A DNA stretch of 64,000 bases. It comes from Rhodanobacteraceae bacterium. Its GTDB lineage: Bacteria; Pseudomonadota; Gammaproteobacteria; Xanthomonadales; Ahniellaceae. The notes below the pieces were generated by a model that was not told where the DNA came from, made no database searches, and saw only the letters and a list, made by a program, of their open reading frames with translations. Positions 37,078 through 45,663 of this stretch are shown here, in pieces. The stretch is from NCBI GenBank assembly GCA_016708465.1, contig JADJFT010000006.1, positions 341,434 through 405,433 on the forward strand. Reading direction: 5' to 3'. The stretch's first letter is position 1; each line of letters opens with the position of its first letter. The position numbers and the translations under genes are program-made.

Positions 37078-40000
37078 TCAGTCTTCGAAACCGTCGCGGA
37101 AGAGCAGCTCCGGATCGTTCGGGAATGCATCGCAGACATCACCGACGCCGTCATTGTCGCTATCGGCTTGGTCCGAATTGATGGTTACCGGGCAGTTGTC
37201 GCCGGTATTCAGAACGCCGTCGCCGTCGATGTCGGTGTCACAGACATCGCCAACGCCATCGCCGTCCATGTCGGCCTGATCATCATTGGCCACCGATGGG
37301 CAGTTGTCGAGCATGCCGCAGACTTGGTCACTGTCGCCGTTGAGCACAGGATTGGCGAGGCAGTTGAAGTCCAGATAGGTGACCATGCCATCGTGGTCGG
37401 AGGCACGAATCGGCGACACCGGGCCGGCGGGCGGTGGCAGTTGGCGGTTGGTCTGGTCTGATGCGGCGTTGTTCGAAATGCCGTAGTCGGTGCTCAGATA
37501 GTAGCCCTGTGCCGTCCGTGCCAGCAGAATGTGGTCGATGACCTGCACCGAGGCCACGTCGCGGCTGTCCGAACCCTGCACCACACCGAAGTTCTGGGTG
37601 AATTTGTAGGTCATGCGTTCGCTTTCGGGCACGGCGAGGCCAGAGTTGAACAGTGGCGGATTGACGATGTTGGCACCGAGGTTGCAGGTTTCCGTGCCTT
37701 GGCTATCGCTGAGTACGGCGTTGCACTCGTTTGCAGCGTCGTTGTAGGTGCCAGCGATCAGACCGACGACATCGGCGTGGCCGTCGCTGTACTCGAAGGC
37801 ATTGTAGTCGCCGACCAGGATCAGCGGAACACCTGCGGTACCCAAGCCATCGAACGGACCCGCGCTGGTCTGGAATTGCTGCGCCAGAGTGGCGACGTCC
37901 TTGGCTTGCTGGAAGCGCTTGGAGCGGTCGCGCTCGGCAGCCGCTCCGGTTTCATCCACGTTTCCGATTGCCTTGGTGTGGTTGTTGATCACCGCGAACG
38001 GATATGGACCGTTCGTGCCGTTGAACGTGGCACGCAGCAGCAGCGGCGGACGATCATGCAGGTTTTCGCACGGATAAGGGTCAGTCGTTGGTGGGTTACA
38101 GGTGACCAACGGGTCGTACCAGTTCTTGGTTTGGTAGAACTGCTCCACGCTGGCGCCGGACACGCGATCGGTGCGAATCATGAAGCCGACGTCGATGCCG
38201 CCCGGATCGTTGCCTTCGACGAGGAACGACTGATACGGCGGGCCGCCATCGGCCGCGATTTGCGCGGCCAAAGCCTGAAGTGTCGTGAGTTCATCCACTT
38301 CCTGCAGGCCGAGCACATCCGGAGCCTTCAACACGTTCAGCACGTAAGAAGACACCTTGCGCAGTTTTTCGCTGTAGGTGAAGGCACCAGTGCCGGCGAT
38401 CGGCGTGTCGCGTTCGCAATCGCTGTCTCCGTCACCGGTATTCGCGTTGTCGCCGTCGTCGTCGCCCGGTGGATCGTCAGTGTCGCTTGGCAGCGGCGAA
38501 TTCGGGTCATCGCACAAGTGCTGGGTGTTGAACGAACCCACCGTCAGTTCGCTGCCGCCGGCCGGATCCATCACCGCTTCAGGAACGGGCTGGGTCTGAA
38601 TCGGGGTGTATTCGGTTGGATAGAACTCGTAGTCAGTGAACGAGAACCCGATGACGCCAACTGCACTGAAGGTGCTGCCTGCGGTCAATTCGGTATTGGT
38701 GGCGAGTCCGGCTTCGTCGTAGTCAAGTTCGATGACTTCCGGATTGCCATCCCACGAGCCGGCGGCGGCATTGCCTGCTTCGGGTGTCAGTCCGAACAAC
38801 AGGCCCGCTTCGCGACGCGAGCGTGCACCCCAAGGCGTGGCGTACGCTTCACCATAAAAATCACTGGCACGGCGCTGATTGGATGCGGAGATGATTGCCG
38901 TCGGCATCGATACCCGCATGCCTTCGAAGCACTCAAAATTGGTGCTGGCGTTGTTGCCCGTCCCGGGGCCGGTGCCTAGGCAACTCAGGTTCGTGGGATC
39001 GCGAGAAGGAAGGCCACTGGTCGAACTGAACTCGACCGCCGTCGGCAGCGTAGCGGTACCGGTTACGGTGACGCTGCCGCCGGCGAGGTTGGTTGCGATT
39101 TGGGTCTGCGAGAATCGTTCCTGAGCCTGACCCACAACGGTCACGACGTCGCCCACAACCACGGCCGGGACGCTGCCGGTATAGACCAGAACACCTTCGG
39201 ACGTGAGCGCGTTCGTGTCGGCATCGCCGTCGGCCGATTGCATGAAGAAGCCGTTCTGGTCGGCCGGCGAGCCGTCCACCGCGGCGATCTTCGTCACCGC
39301 GGTCACGATGGCACCGACCACCCTGACCGGAGCGCCGCCGACGATGGTGGCATCGTTCGGGTTCGGGTCCGCCACGATTGGCGAGAATGCGCCGGCACCT
39401 TGGATCTCGTGGATTCGATAGGTGACGAGGTCGTCATCGATGATCGTGCCCAAGCCTTGGCCATCAGCGATGGTCGCGCCAACGGCGTTGGTCAGGTTCA
39501 GGAAGAAACTTTCGTCCTGTTCGACGGCGGTTTCGCCGGTCACATCAACGGTGATCGTGCGCGTCAGATTCAACGCATCGAAGCTGAGTGAGCCGGATGC
39601 TGTGGTGAAATCGGTGCCGGCCGTCGCGGAGCCGTTTGCGGTCGCATAATCGACCGTGACCGAGCCACTCGATGGCGCGGCATTCATGCTCACGGTGAAC
39701 ACGAAGGCGGTTGTTCCGCCATTACCTTCGGCGAGTGAAACGTCGTTGATGCTCAGCGTGGGCTGGTCATCGTTCTGGATCGTGCCGACTGCCGCCGGGT
39801 TGCTCGGGAAGGTGGTGTTCTGGCCCGAAGTCGCCGAGATATTGACGTTGAAGATTTCGTCGGACTCGATCGCGGTGTCGCCGTTGATGGTGACGACGAA
39901 GGTCACCGATTCCTGCCCTTCCGGAATCGACAGTGCTTCGGTCTTAGCCACGTAGTCACTGCCAGCGGCGGCGTGGTTCGGACCGGCGCCCACATCGGCG

Positions 40001-42066
40001 GTGGTCAGCGTCAGCGCGACTGCGCCATAGCCGGTCGGTGCCGTTTGATTCAGTTGCGCGACGAAGGTCATTGTGTTGCTGACGTTGCCTTCGTTCTGCG
40101 ATACCGGTGCGATGCTCAGCGTCAGGTTCGCGTCGTCGTTGCTGATGGTGCCGACAGCGCTGGCCGGACTGCCGACGATGTAGGCAGCGTCGGTATTGAG
40201 CGTGACGGTCACCGTCTCATCGAATTCGACCGCAAAATCGCAGTTGACGATGGCGTTGAAGTCGATCGCATTTTCGCCTTGCAAGATGGTCGCGGTGGCG
40301 GCACCGAGCGCAACGTCACTGCCGTCAGCGGTATCGACACCCGCGCCCACCGTGTAGTGCACGGTCAGGCCGCCGGGGCCTGCGGTCTGCGAACTGAAGG
40401 CAGTGAAGCTGAGGTTGCTGGTGACGCAGCCATTGCCTTCGGCGACGGTGTTGGCACCGCTGATGGTCACCGTTGGCAGTGCCGCATCATCGTCGGTGAC
40501 ATTGACCGTGACATCGGTCTGCGCGACGCCGGTGGCGGTGAACTCGATGGTGGTCGATTCGTTGCTGCTGTCGGCGTCTTGTTCGCCGGCCACGGTGATC
40601 GACTGAAGTGCCGCATAGTCGCCGGGCGCGAACGTCAACGAGGCCGGGGTGACGCTGACGGCGCCGGCATCGAGCGAGGCGACGTTGACCGTGACCGCGC
40701 CAGCGGGCTGAAAGGCGAGGCTGACACTCAAGCTGCTGCCGAAGCCTTCATTCAAGTTCAGCGACCCCGGCGACACCACGATGGCCTGCACATCGTCGTC
40801 GGTGACGTTGGCAGTGACATTGGCCGTGATGTAACCGGCCGAACTGACCGAGACCGTCACCGATTCATTTGCGAGGTCAAGGTCGGCCACGCCGAAGACG
40901 GTGACCGTCTGCGGGGTGCCGAAGTCGCCGGTGGTGAAGGTCAGTTGTGCCGGCGAAACCGTGGCAGCGCCGGTGTCATTCGAGGCGAGATCGAACACGG
41001 TAGTGCCTGCCGGTGCGCTGGACAGCGTGACCGCAAAGGTGTTCGATCCGGCTTCGCCGAGGTTCACGGTCACGGGTGTGGCCTGAATCGTCGGCGCGGT
41101 GTCGTCATTGGTGATGGTGCCGGTGCCGGCGAACGGACTGCCGAGGTCGTAGGCCGGATTCGCGACATCGGTCAAGGTGACCGTGAATGTCTCGTTGGCC
41201 TCGAAGGTGTCGTCGCAGGTGACCTGGACAGTGGCGTTGCCGGTGGTGTTGCCGGTCGTGATGGTGCCGGTACCCGTGGTCGTGAAGTCACTGGCAGCGC
41301 TTGCCGTGCCATCGGTCGTCGAGAACGTGAAATTGATGTCACTGGCGGCTACCGTCGAACTCGTGACCAGAAAATCGAGCGCCGTCGATCCACCCGCACA
41401 ACCAGTATTGCCTTCGGTCACCGAAGCGGTGGCGGCGATGGTGAGGGTGGGGACTGAGGCCGAGCAATTGGCGGTGTGACTGCCGAGATCGCCGTAAGCA
41501 AGGTTTGCAACCGGATTAGCCGTGCCATCCCATTCGGTGGCGGGGTTGAACGGATTTGTTCCATCAGTATCGCCTATACACACGGCCGCTTTGCGAATCA
41601 GCGTGCTGTTTGCGGTGCTTGTCGGCGAGGTTCCCCACTCTGAGCCGGGATCGGTTCCGATCTGTCCAATCACATCAAGTACCACTATCGATGGAGCGGT
41701 CTTGATCAAGGCCAAGATGTCGTCGCCATTGAAGTTCGCGATCGTGTTGTTTGTGAGATCGCATCGAGTAGTGATCGCGGCGATTGAGGCCGAGTTGCAG
41801 ATCACATAGGCGTCGCCATCGGCCAGCGTGCCACTCAACGCGGTAGTGCTGCTAGGCGTGGCTGCGCCGTTCGTGTAGTACCGAATTGAATAGTTCGCCA
41901 AATTTATCGCTGTGCCCGTTCCGTTATAGATCTCGACCGCTTTGTTGGATCCAGATTCTCCTTCGGTGTATTCCGAGAAGAACAGATCGCTCGTTTGTGC
42001 GAATACGAATGAAGGGATCGCTGCCAGAAGTCCGCTTACGAGCGCGCCTTGAATAATCTTAAACAT
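37078..42066 (-). CDS. Giant secreted ExeM/NucH-like nuclease with lamin-tail and Calx-beta domains
   Basis: 1,662 residues from ATG 42066, preceded by a GGGGG run that can serve as a ribosome site. Signal peptide FKIIQGALVSGLLAAIPSF. A lamin-tail domain follows (FFSEYTEGESGSNKAVEIYN, residues about 30-215), then roughly six Calx-beta-like repeats (EGNTGC, GEAGSN, NEGFGS, EGNGC, NEGNVS, EGNGGT; about 225-870). Next an OB-like segment (YRIHEIQGAGAFSPIV) as in ExeM nucleases, then an endonuclease/exonuclease/phosphatase domain (VGSFNTQHLCDD, LGLQEVDELTTLQ, VGDYNAFEYSDG, HDGMV). The C-terminus has thrombospondin type 3-like Asp-rich calcium repeats and the tail LLFRDGFED. Likely degrades extracellular DNA in a calcium-dependent way. 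Confidence 0.88.
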   Translation of the reverse strand: MFKIIQGALVSGLLAAIPSFVFAQTSDLFFSEYTEGESGSNKAVEIYNGTGTAINLANYSIRYYTNGAATPSSTTALSGTLADGDAYVICNSASIAAITTRCDLTNNTIANFNGDDILALIKTAPSIVVLDVIGQIGTDPGSEWGTSPTSTANSTLIRKAAVCIGDTDGTNPFNPATEWDGTANPVANLAYGDLGSHTANCSASVPTLTIAATASVTEGNTGCAGGSTALDFLVTSSTVAASDINFTFSTTDGTASAASDFTTTGTGTITTGNTTGNATVQVTCDDTFEANETFTVTLTDVANPAYDLGSPFAGTGTITNDDTAPTIQATPVTVNLGEAGSNTFAVTLSSAPAGTTVFDLASNDTGAATVSPAQLTFTTGDFGTPQTVTVFGVADLDLANESVTVSVSSAGYITANVTANVTDDDVQAIVVSPGSLNLNEGFGSSLSVSLAFQPAGAVTVNVASLDAGAVSVTPASLTFAPGDYAALQSITVAGEQDADSSNESTTIEFTATGVAQTDVTVNVTDDDAALPTVTISGANTVAEGNGCVTSNLSFTAFSSQTAGPGGLTVHYTVGAGVDTADGSDVALGAATATILQGENAIDFNAIVNCDFAVEFDETVTVTLNTDAAYIVGSPASAVGTISNDDANLTLSIAPVSQNEGNVSNTMTFVAQLNQTAPTGYGAVALTLTTADVGAGPNHAAAGSDYVAKTEALSIPEGQESVTFVVTINGDTAIESDEIFNVNISATSGQNTTFPSNPAAVGTIQNDDQPTLSINDVSLAEGNGGTTAFVFTVSMNAAPSSGSVTVDYATANGSATAGTDFTTASGSLSFDALNLTRTITVDVTGETAVEQDESFFLNLTNAVGATIADGQGLGTIIDDDLVTYRIHEIQGAGAFSPIVADPNPNDATIVGGAPVRVVGAIVTAVTKIAAVDGSPADQNGFFMQSADGDADTNALTSEGVLVYTGSVPAVVVGDVVTVVGQAQERFSQTQIATNLAGGSVTVTGTATLPTAVEFSSTSGLPSRDPTNLSCLGTGPGTGNNASTNFECFEGMRVSMPTAIISASNQRRASDFYGEAYATPWGARSRREAGLLFGLTPEAGNAAAGSWDGNPEVIELDYDEAGLATNTELTAGSTFSAVGVIGFSFTDYEFYPTEYTPIQTQPVPEAVMDPAGGSELTVGSFNTQHLCDDPNSPLPSDTDDPPGDDDGDNANTGDGDSDCERDTPIAGTGAFTYSEKLRKVSSYVLNVLKAPDVLGLQEVDELTTLQALAAQIAADGGPPYQSFLVEGNDPGGIDVGFMIRTDRVSGASVEQFYQTKNWYDPLVTCNPPTTDPYPCENLHDRPPLLLRATFNGTNGPYPFAVINNHTKAIGNVDETGAAAERDRSKRFQQAKDVATLAQQFQTSAGPFDGLGTAGVPLILVGDYNAFEYSDGHADVVGLIAGTYNDAANECNAVLSDSQGTETCNLGANIVNPPLFNSGLAVPESERMTYKFTQNFGVVQGSDSRDVASVQVIDHILLARTAQGYYLSTDYGISNNAASDQTNRQLPPPAGPVSPIRASDHDGMVTYLDFNCLANPVLNGDSDQVCGMLDNCPSVANDDQADMDGDGVGDVCDTDIDGDGVLNTGDNCPVTINSDQADSDNDGVGDVCDAFPNDPELLFRDGFED

Positions 42067-42124
42067 GTCAAAAACCCCCAACAAATTCGGGAAACAATCG
42101 AGTGAACGAACAGCCAGCCTAGCA

Positions 42125-42154
42125 GCGCCGTGTTCCTAGCGCATGACACGGCGC
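42125..42154 (-). other. Perfect 9-bp hairpin between pirin and nuclease genes
   Basis: GCGCCGTGT and ACACGGCGC pair perfectly around a 12-base loop. It lies 14 bases past the pirin stop on the minus strand and 59 bases before the nuclease ATG. No T run follows, so it may be a weak terminator or an mRNA-end structure. Confidence 0.45.
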
Positions 42155-42167
42155 GGCAATTCGGTTG

Positions 42168-43016
42168 TCAGAAGCGACCGCTGCGAAAATCGTCGAAGGC
42201 TTGGCGGATTTCGGTGGGGGTGTTCATCACGAACGGGCCATACGCGGCGATCGGTTCGCCGATCGGCTTGCCGGTGAGGATCAGCACGCGCGCATCGTCT
42301 TCGGCCACCAGCGCGATCCGCTCGCCAGTGCCAAGCAGGACTAATTCGCGCTCAGCCAGCGCGCGACCCTCGTTGCCGACCTGCGTTCGTCCGGACACGC
42401 CTTGCACGAACACGGTATGGCCGACCGGCGTCGCCCATTCGAAGCGCGCGCCTCGCGGCAACTGCACGTCGAAATAGTGCGGCTCGGTCGGTCGATCGGC
42501 CACTGGGCCAACCGTGTCATCGAAGCGACCGGCAATCACCCGCACGCGCACGCCGGAATCGAGCTGCACCTCGGGAATGCCTTCGGCCTCAATGTCCTGA
42601 TAGCCGGGTGGGTCCATCTTCATCGCCGAAGGCAGGTTGATCCACAATTGGTAGCCCCAGAGCATGCCGTTTTCCTGCTGCGGCATTTCCTCATGCACGA
42701 TGCCGCGCGCCGCAGTCATCCACTGCACGCTGCCGGGGCCGAGATCACCCTGATTGCCCTGATTGTCGCGATGGCGCATGCGACCGTCGATCATGTAGGT
42801 CACGGTTTCGAAGCCACGGTGCGGATGCGACGGAAAACCGGCGATGTAGTCCTGCGCTTGGTCTGAACGAAACTCGTCCAGCATCAGGAACGGATCGGCC
42901 TGGCGCGCATGTTGCGGATCGAGCAGGCGCGTCAGCTTTACACCGGCACCATCTTCAGCAGCGCGACCGGGGAACCAGTGGGCGATGTCGCGGACGCGGG
43001 ATTCGGACGAGTTCAT
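42168..43016 (-). CDS. Pirin family protein
   Basis: 282 residues from ATG 43016 (NSSESRVRDIAHWFPG). Bicupin with the pirin metal-binding and core motifs PHPHRGFETVTYMIDG-like FPSHPHRGFETVTYMI and GIVHEEMPQQENGMLWGYQL, and the C-terminal GKPIGEPIAAYGPFVMNT. Bacterial pirins include quercetinases and redox-linked regulators; the role here is unknown. The frame is open further upstream, but without homology. Divergent from the DUF4375 gene. Confidence 0.92.
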   Translation of the reverse strand: MNSSESRVRDIAHWFPGRAAEDGAGVKLTRLLDPQHARQADPFLMLDEFRSDQAQDYIAGFPSHPHRGFETVTYMIDGRMRHRDNQGNQGDLGPGSVQWMTAARGIVHEEMPQQENGMLWGYQLWINLPSAMKMDPPGYQDIEAEGIPEVQLDSGVRVRVIAGRFDDTVGPVADRPTEPHYFDVQLPRGARFEWATPVGHTVFVQGVSGRTQVGNEGRALAERELVLLGTGERIALVAEDDARVLILTGKPIGEPIAAYGPFVMNTPTEIRQAFDDFRSGRF

Positions 43017-43150
43017 GGCAGCTCCTGAGTAACCGCCAATTTGCGCCCACCGCCATCCGGGTGCAATCGCGGACGCCAGCAAGGCCAGCTTGCACTGCTG
43101 CATGGCGACGAGCGCTTCCGCTACGCTGGCTGCGGGGACATCGGGGCGAT

Positions 43151-43591
43151 ATGGACAAGAATCGTTATCTCGGCGAACTGGTGGAGCACCCCGGTGCGAG
43201 CTTCTGGCGTGCACCGTTCGAGGTTCTGTCGCGGCCCGAACAAGTGTTCCGCTGCGTCTGGGAACTGGAATCGGATGTCAGTGGCGGTGGCTTCGAACAG
43301 TATTTCGCAAATTCTGGCGGCAACCATGCCTGGTTCGCTGGCGAGGCGCTGCGCGCCATCGGTGCGAAGCAATTGGCGGCGATCACGGCTGAAGCGGTAG
43401 CGTTGTTTGGCGCCCAAGCGCCGGATATCGAGCGCCCCGCACGGCAGCATCAGATCGCCCATCTTGAACACCCGGTGCACGACTTCTGGGAGGCGTTGAG
43501 CGAAGCCTTTTGTGAATATCCGGACGACTTGACCGAGTTGCTTTACGACTATGTGCGCGCGCACCGCGATGCGTTTCCGATTGGCGACTGA
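43151..43591 (+). CDS. DUF4375 (DMP19-like) protein
   Basis: 146 residues from ATG 43151 (DKNRYLGELVEHPGASFWRA). SGGGFEQYFANSGGNHAWFA and ALRAIGAKQLAAI match the DUF4375/DMP19 pattern; DMP19 in Neisseria is a DNA-mimic protein, but most members are uncharacterised. Acidic, soluble. No operon partners: pirin is divergent, the pseudopilin gene convergent eight bases after the stop. Confidence 0.8.
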   Translation: MDKNRYLGELVEHPGASFWRAPFEVLSRPEQVFRCVWELESDVSGGGFEQYFANSGGNHAWFAGEALRAIGAKQLAAITAEAVALFGAQAPDIERPARQHQIAHLEHPVHDFWEALSEAFCEYPDDLTELLYDYVRAHRDAFPIGD

Positions 43592-43599
43592 GTGCTCCG

Positions 43600-44139
43600 T
43601 CAAATGCGACAGGCAGCGGCAATGGCAGTGGCGCTGGGCTGGCCATTGTGCAGATCACCGCGATTGTTCATCACCAGTGCGGTGGCGTGGGTCGGACCGC
43701 GCTCGTCGCAGAAGGTAAAGGTGGCGTTGCTACCGGCGTTCGAACCGCTCGGCTGGAACTGGATGCGCTTGCGGCCGCTGCTGGTCAGCAGGGTGACGTC
43801 TTTGAATCCGGTCAGAAACAGCAAGCGGCGATCAGTGTCGTCGATCCGCTCGTTGTGATTCAGATCGACGGCCGCGATAAAACCGTGTTGCCATTCGAAG
43901 CCGTCGTCACAGTGTTCGCCATTCGCCGACGGACACAGAATCGTGTCGGTACCGTGGATCACGGCAGCCGCGCGCGCCTCATTCAATGCGCTGAGTAGGG
44001 CAGTGCGCAGTTCTTGCGTTCGCACAGCAGCTTTCGCCGATGCATACGTCGGCAGGGCGATACCAACCAGAATGGCGATGAGCGTAATCGCGATCATCAG
44101 TTCGATCAGGGTGAATCCGGTGCAGCGAGTGTGGGTCAT
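43600..44139 (-). CDS. GspH/FimT family type IV pseudopilin
   Basis: 179 residues from ATG 44139. The class III signal has a short basic leader with cleavage before F in CTGFTLIELMIAI, followed by a hydrophobic helix and a C-terminal beta domain (SANGEHCDDGFEWQHGFIAA, NHNERIDDTD). Minor pseudopilin of type IV pili or type II secretion. It stands alone here, away from the pilT/pilU genes at 60.7 kb. Confidence 0.9.
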   Translation of the reverse strand: MTHTRCTGFTLIELMIAITLIAILVGIALPTYASAKAAVRTQELRTALLSALNEARAAAVIHGTDTILCPSANGEHCDDGFEWQHGFIAAVDLNHNERIDDTDRRLLFLTGFKDVTLLTSSGRKRIQFQPSGSNAGSNATFTFCDERGPTHATALVMNNRGDLHNGQPSATAIAAACRI

Positions 44140-44241
44140 GGCATGTCCTCGGTGACCCACAGCATGCCGTTGCGCGCACCATGAGACCTCGGCGTGACAG
44201 CGGAATTCGACTGCGAAATTTCGGAAATGCGTCGGACCCGA

Positions 44242-44961
44242 TCAGATGGACAGCGGCAACGTCGTCAGCACGGACTGGTCGGCATCGACACGCAGCACCG
44301 AACCCTGTTCGTACCAGTCACCGAGCACGATGCGTTGCCGACCAGCGGACAGTGAATGCACCGCAGGACGGTGCGTGTGGCCATGAATCATTCGCTGGAC
44401 ACCGGCGTCGGCGAACGCATCGTCAACCGCGGCGGGCGTCACATCCATGATCGAGACATCCGTCGAACCGGTATGTTTCGCACTATCCGCGCGTGCCTGC
44501 GCGGCAAATGTGCGACGCGCCGCCAGTGGCTGCGCGAGGAACTGCTGTTGCCACGCCAGATCACGCAACTGCACGCGGACACGTTGGTAAGCAATGTCGG
44601 CGACGCAAAGGGTGTCGCCATGCAGCAGCAGCGTCGGTGTGCCATATAGATCGACGACACTGGTGTCCGGCAACAACCGCAACCCGGTGCGCGTTGCGAA
44701 CCTCGGCCCCACCAGAAAATCACGATTGCCGTGCACGAAGTACGCCGGAACACCGCTATCGGTGAGTAGACGCAGGGCATCGCCAACCGTTGCGATCAGC
44801 GCTGCATCGTCGTCATCACCGATATAGGCCTCGAACAGATCGCCGAGGATGTAAACCGCATCAGCGCGTGCCGCCGCTTCATGCAACCACGCCATGAACA
44901 ATGCCGTGACCGCCGGGCGGCTGTCATCAAGATGCAAATCGGAAATGAACAGGGTCGTCAT
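44242..44961 (-). CDS. lpxH: UDP-2,3-diacylglucosamine diphosphatase LpxH
   Basis: 239 residues from ATG 44961. Hydrolyses UDP-2,3-diacylglucosamine to lipid X in lipid A synthesis. Calcineurin-type metallophosphatase motifs are all present: LFISDLHLDD, YILGDLFEAYIGDDDD, VHGNRDFL, LLHGDTLC and MIHGHTHRPAVH. A TERM-type hairpin separates it from the upstream cyclophilin gene, so it may have its own promoter. Confidence 0.95.
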   Translation of the reverse strand: MTTLFISDLHLDDSRPAVTALFMAWLHEAAARADAVYILGDLFEAYIGDDDDAALIATVGDALRLLTDSGVPAYFVHGNRDFLVGPRFATRTGLRLLPDTSVVDLYGTPTLLLHGDTLCVADIAYQRVRVQLRDLAWQQQFLAQPLAARRTFAAQARADSAKHTGSTDVSIMDVTPAAVDDAFADAGVQRMIHGHTHRPAVHSLSAGRQRIVLGDWYEQGSVLRVDADQSVLTTLPLSI

Positions 44962-44969
44962 CTGAGCAA

Positions 44970-45002
44970 CAAAAAAAGGCCGCACGCTCGGGCGCGGCCT
45001 TG
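44970..45002 (-). terminator. Rho-independent terminator of the cyclophilin gene
   Basis: AAGGCCGC/GCGGCCTT stem; on the minus strand seven Ts follow. It lies 18 bases past the cyclophilin stop and just before the lpxH start. Confidence 0.85.
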
Positions 45003-45019
45003 CGGAATTGCGGTGTGAA

Positions 45020-45637
45020 TCAGGGCAGGATCTCGGCGCTGTTGATGACCACCGCCGATACCGGTACGTCGCTCGGCAACGGTCCCTTCGGGCCGGTCGC
45101 AACGCCTTTGATGGCATCGACCACGTCCATGCCCGAGATCACCTTGCCAAACACCGCGTAGCCCCACGTGTAGCCGTTTTCCTTGCTCACGTGATTGAGG
45201 TTGGCGTTGTCGACGACATTGATGAAGAACTGCGCCGCGCCCGAATGCGGGTCCATGGTGCGCGCCATGGCGACCGAGCCGCGCACATTCGACAAGCCGT
45301 TGTCGGCCTCGTTCTGAACCGGTGCGCGCGTCGGCTTCTGCGACATGTCGGCAGTGAAGCCGCCGCCCTGAATCATGAAGGTCGGGATCACGCGATGGAA
45401 CACGGTGCCGTCGTAATGCTTGTCCTTCACGTATTGCAGGAAGTTCTCCACCGTCTTCGGTGCCTTCGCAGCATCAAGCTCGATCACGATCTGGCCCATG
45501 TTGGTATTCAGACGCACCTTGCTCGGTGCGGTGATCGTGGTCGGTGCCGGATTGGTGTCGGCTTTGGCCGTGGTTTGCGCGGATGCGACGACGCTGGTGG
45601 CGGCAAGGGCAAGCGAAATAAGTGCAGTACGGAACAT
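45020..45637 (-). CDS. Periplasmic peptidyl-prolyl cis-trans isomerase, cyclophilin type
   Basis: 205 residues from ATG 45637, with signal peptide MFRTALISLALAATSVVASA. The cyclophilin core is clear: YDGTVFHRVIPTFMIQGGGF, ARTMDPHSGAAQFFINV, YAVFGKVISGMDVVD. Catalyses prolyl isomerisation for folding of exported proteins. A second ATG four codons upstream (45649) is less likely. The gene ends at a strong terminator. Confidence 0.94.
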   Translation of the reverse strand: MFRTALISLALAATSVVASAQTTAKADTNPAPTTITAPSKVRLNTNMGQIVIELDAAKAPKTVENFLQYVKDKHYDGTVFHRVIPTFMIQGGGFTADMSQKPTRAPVQNEADNGLSNVRGSVAMARTMDPHSGAAQFFINVVDNANLNHVSKENGYTWGYAVFGKVISGMDVVDAIKGVATGPKGPLPSDVPVSAVVINSAEILP

Positions 45638-45663
45638 TGACGTCTCCAAAGAATAATCAGTAT

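Noticed and set aside
37531..41457. Two long open frames (482 and 494 codons) on the plus strand inside the nuclease gene
   Set aside because: The nuclease reads continuously on the minus strand with clear domains; the antisense frames are low-complexity mirrors of the repeats.
39400..41460. Repetitive DNA that could suggest a satellite or CRISPR-like array
   Set aside because: The similarity is between Calx-beta protein repeats about 300 bases long; there are no short identical repeats with unique spacers. No CRISPR array was seen anywhere in the window.
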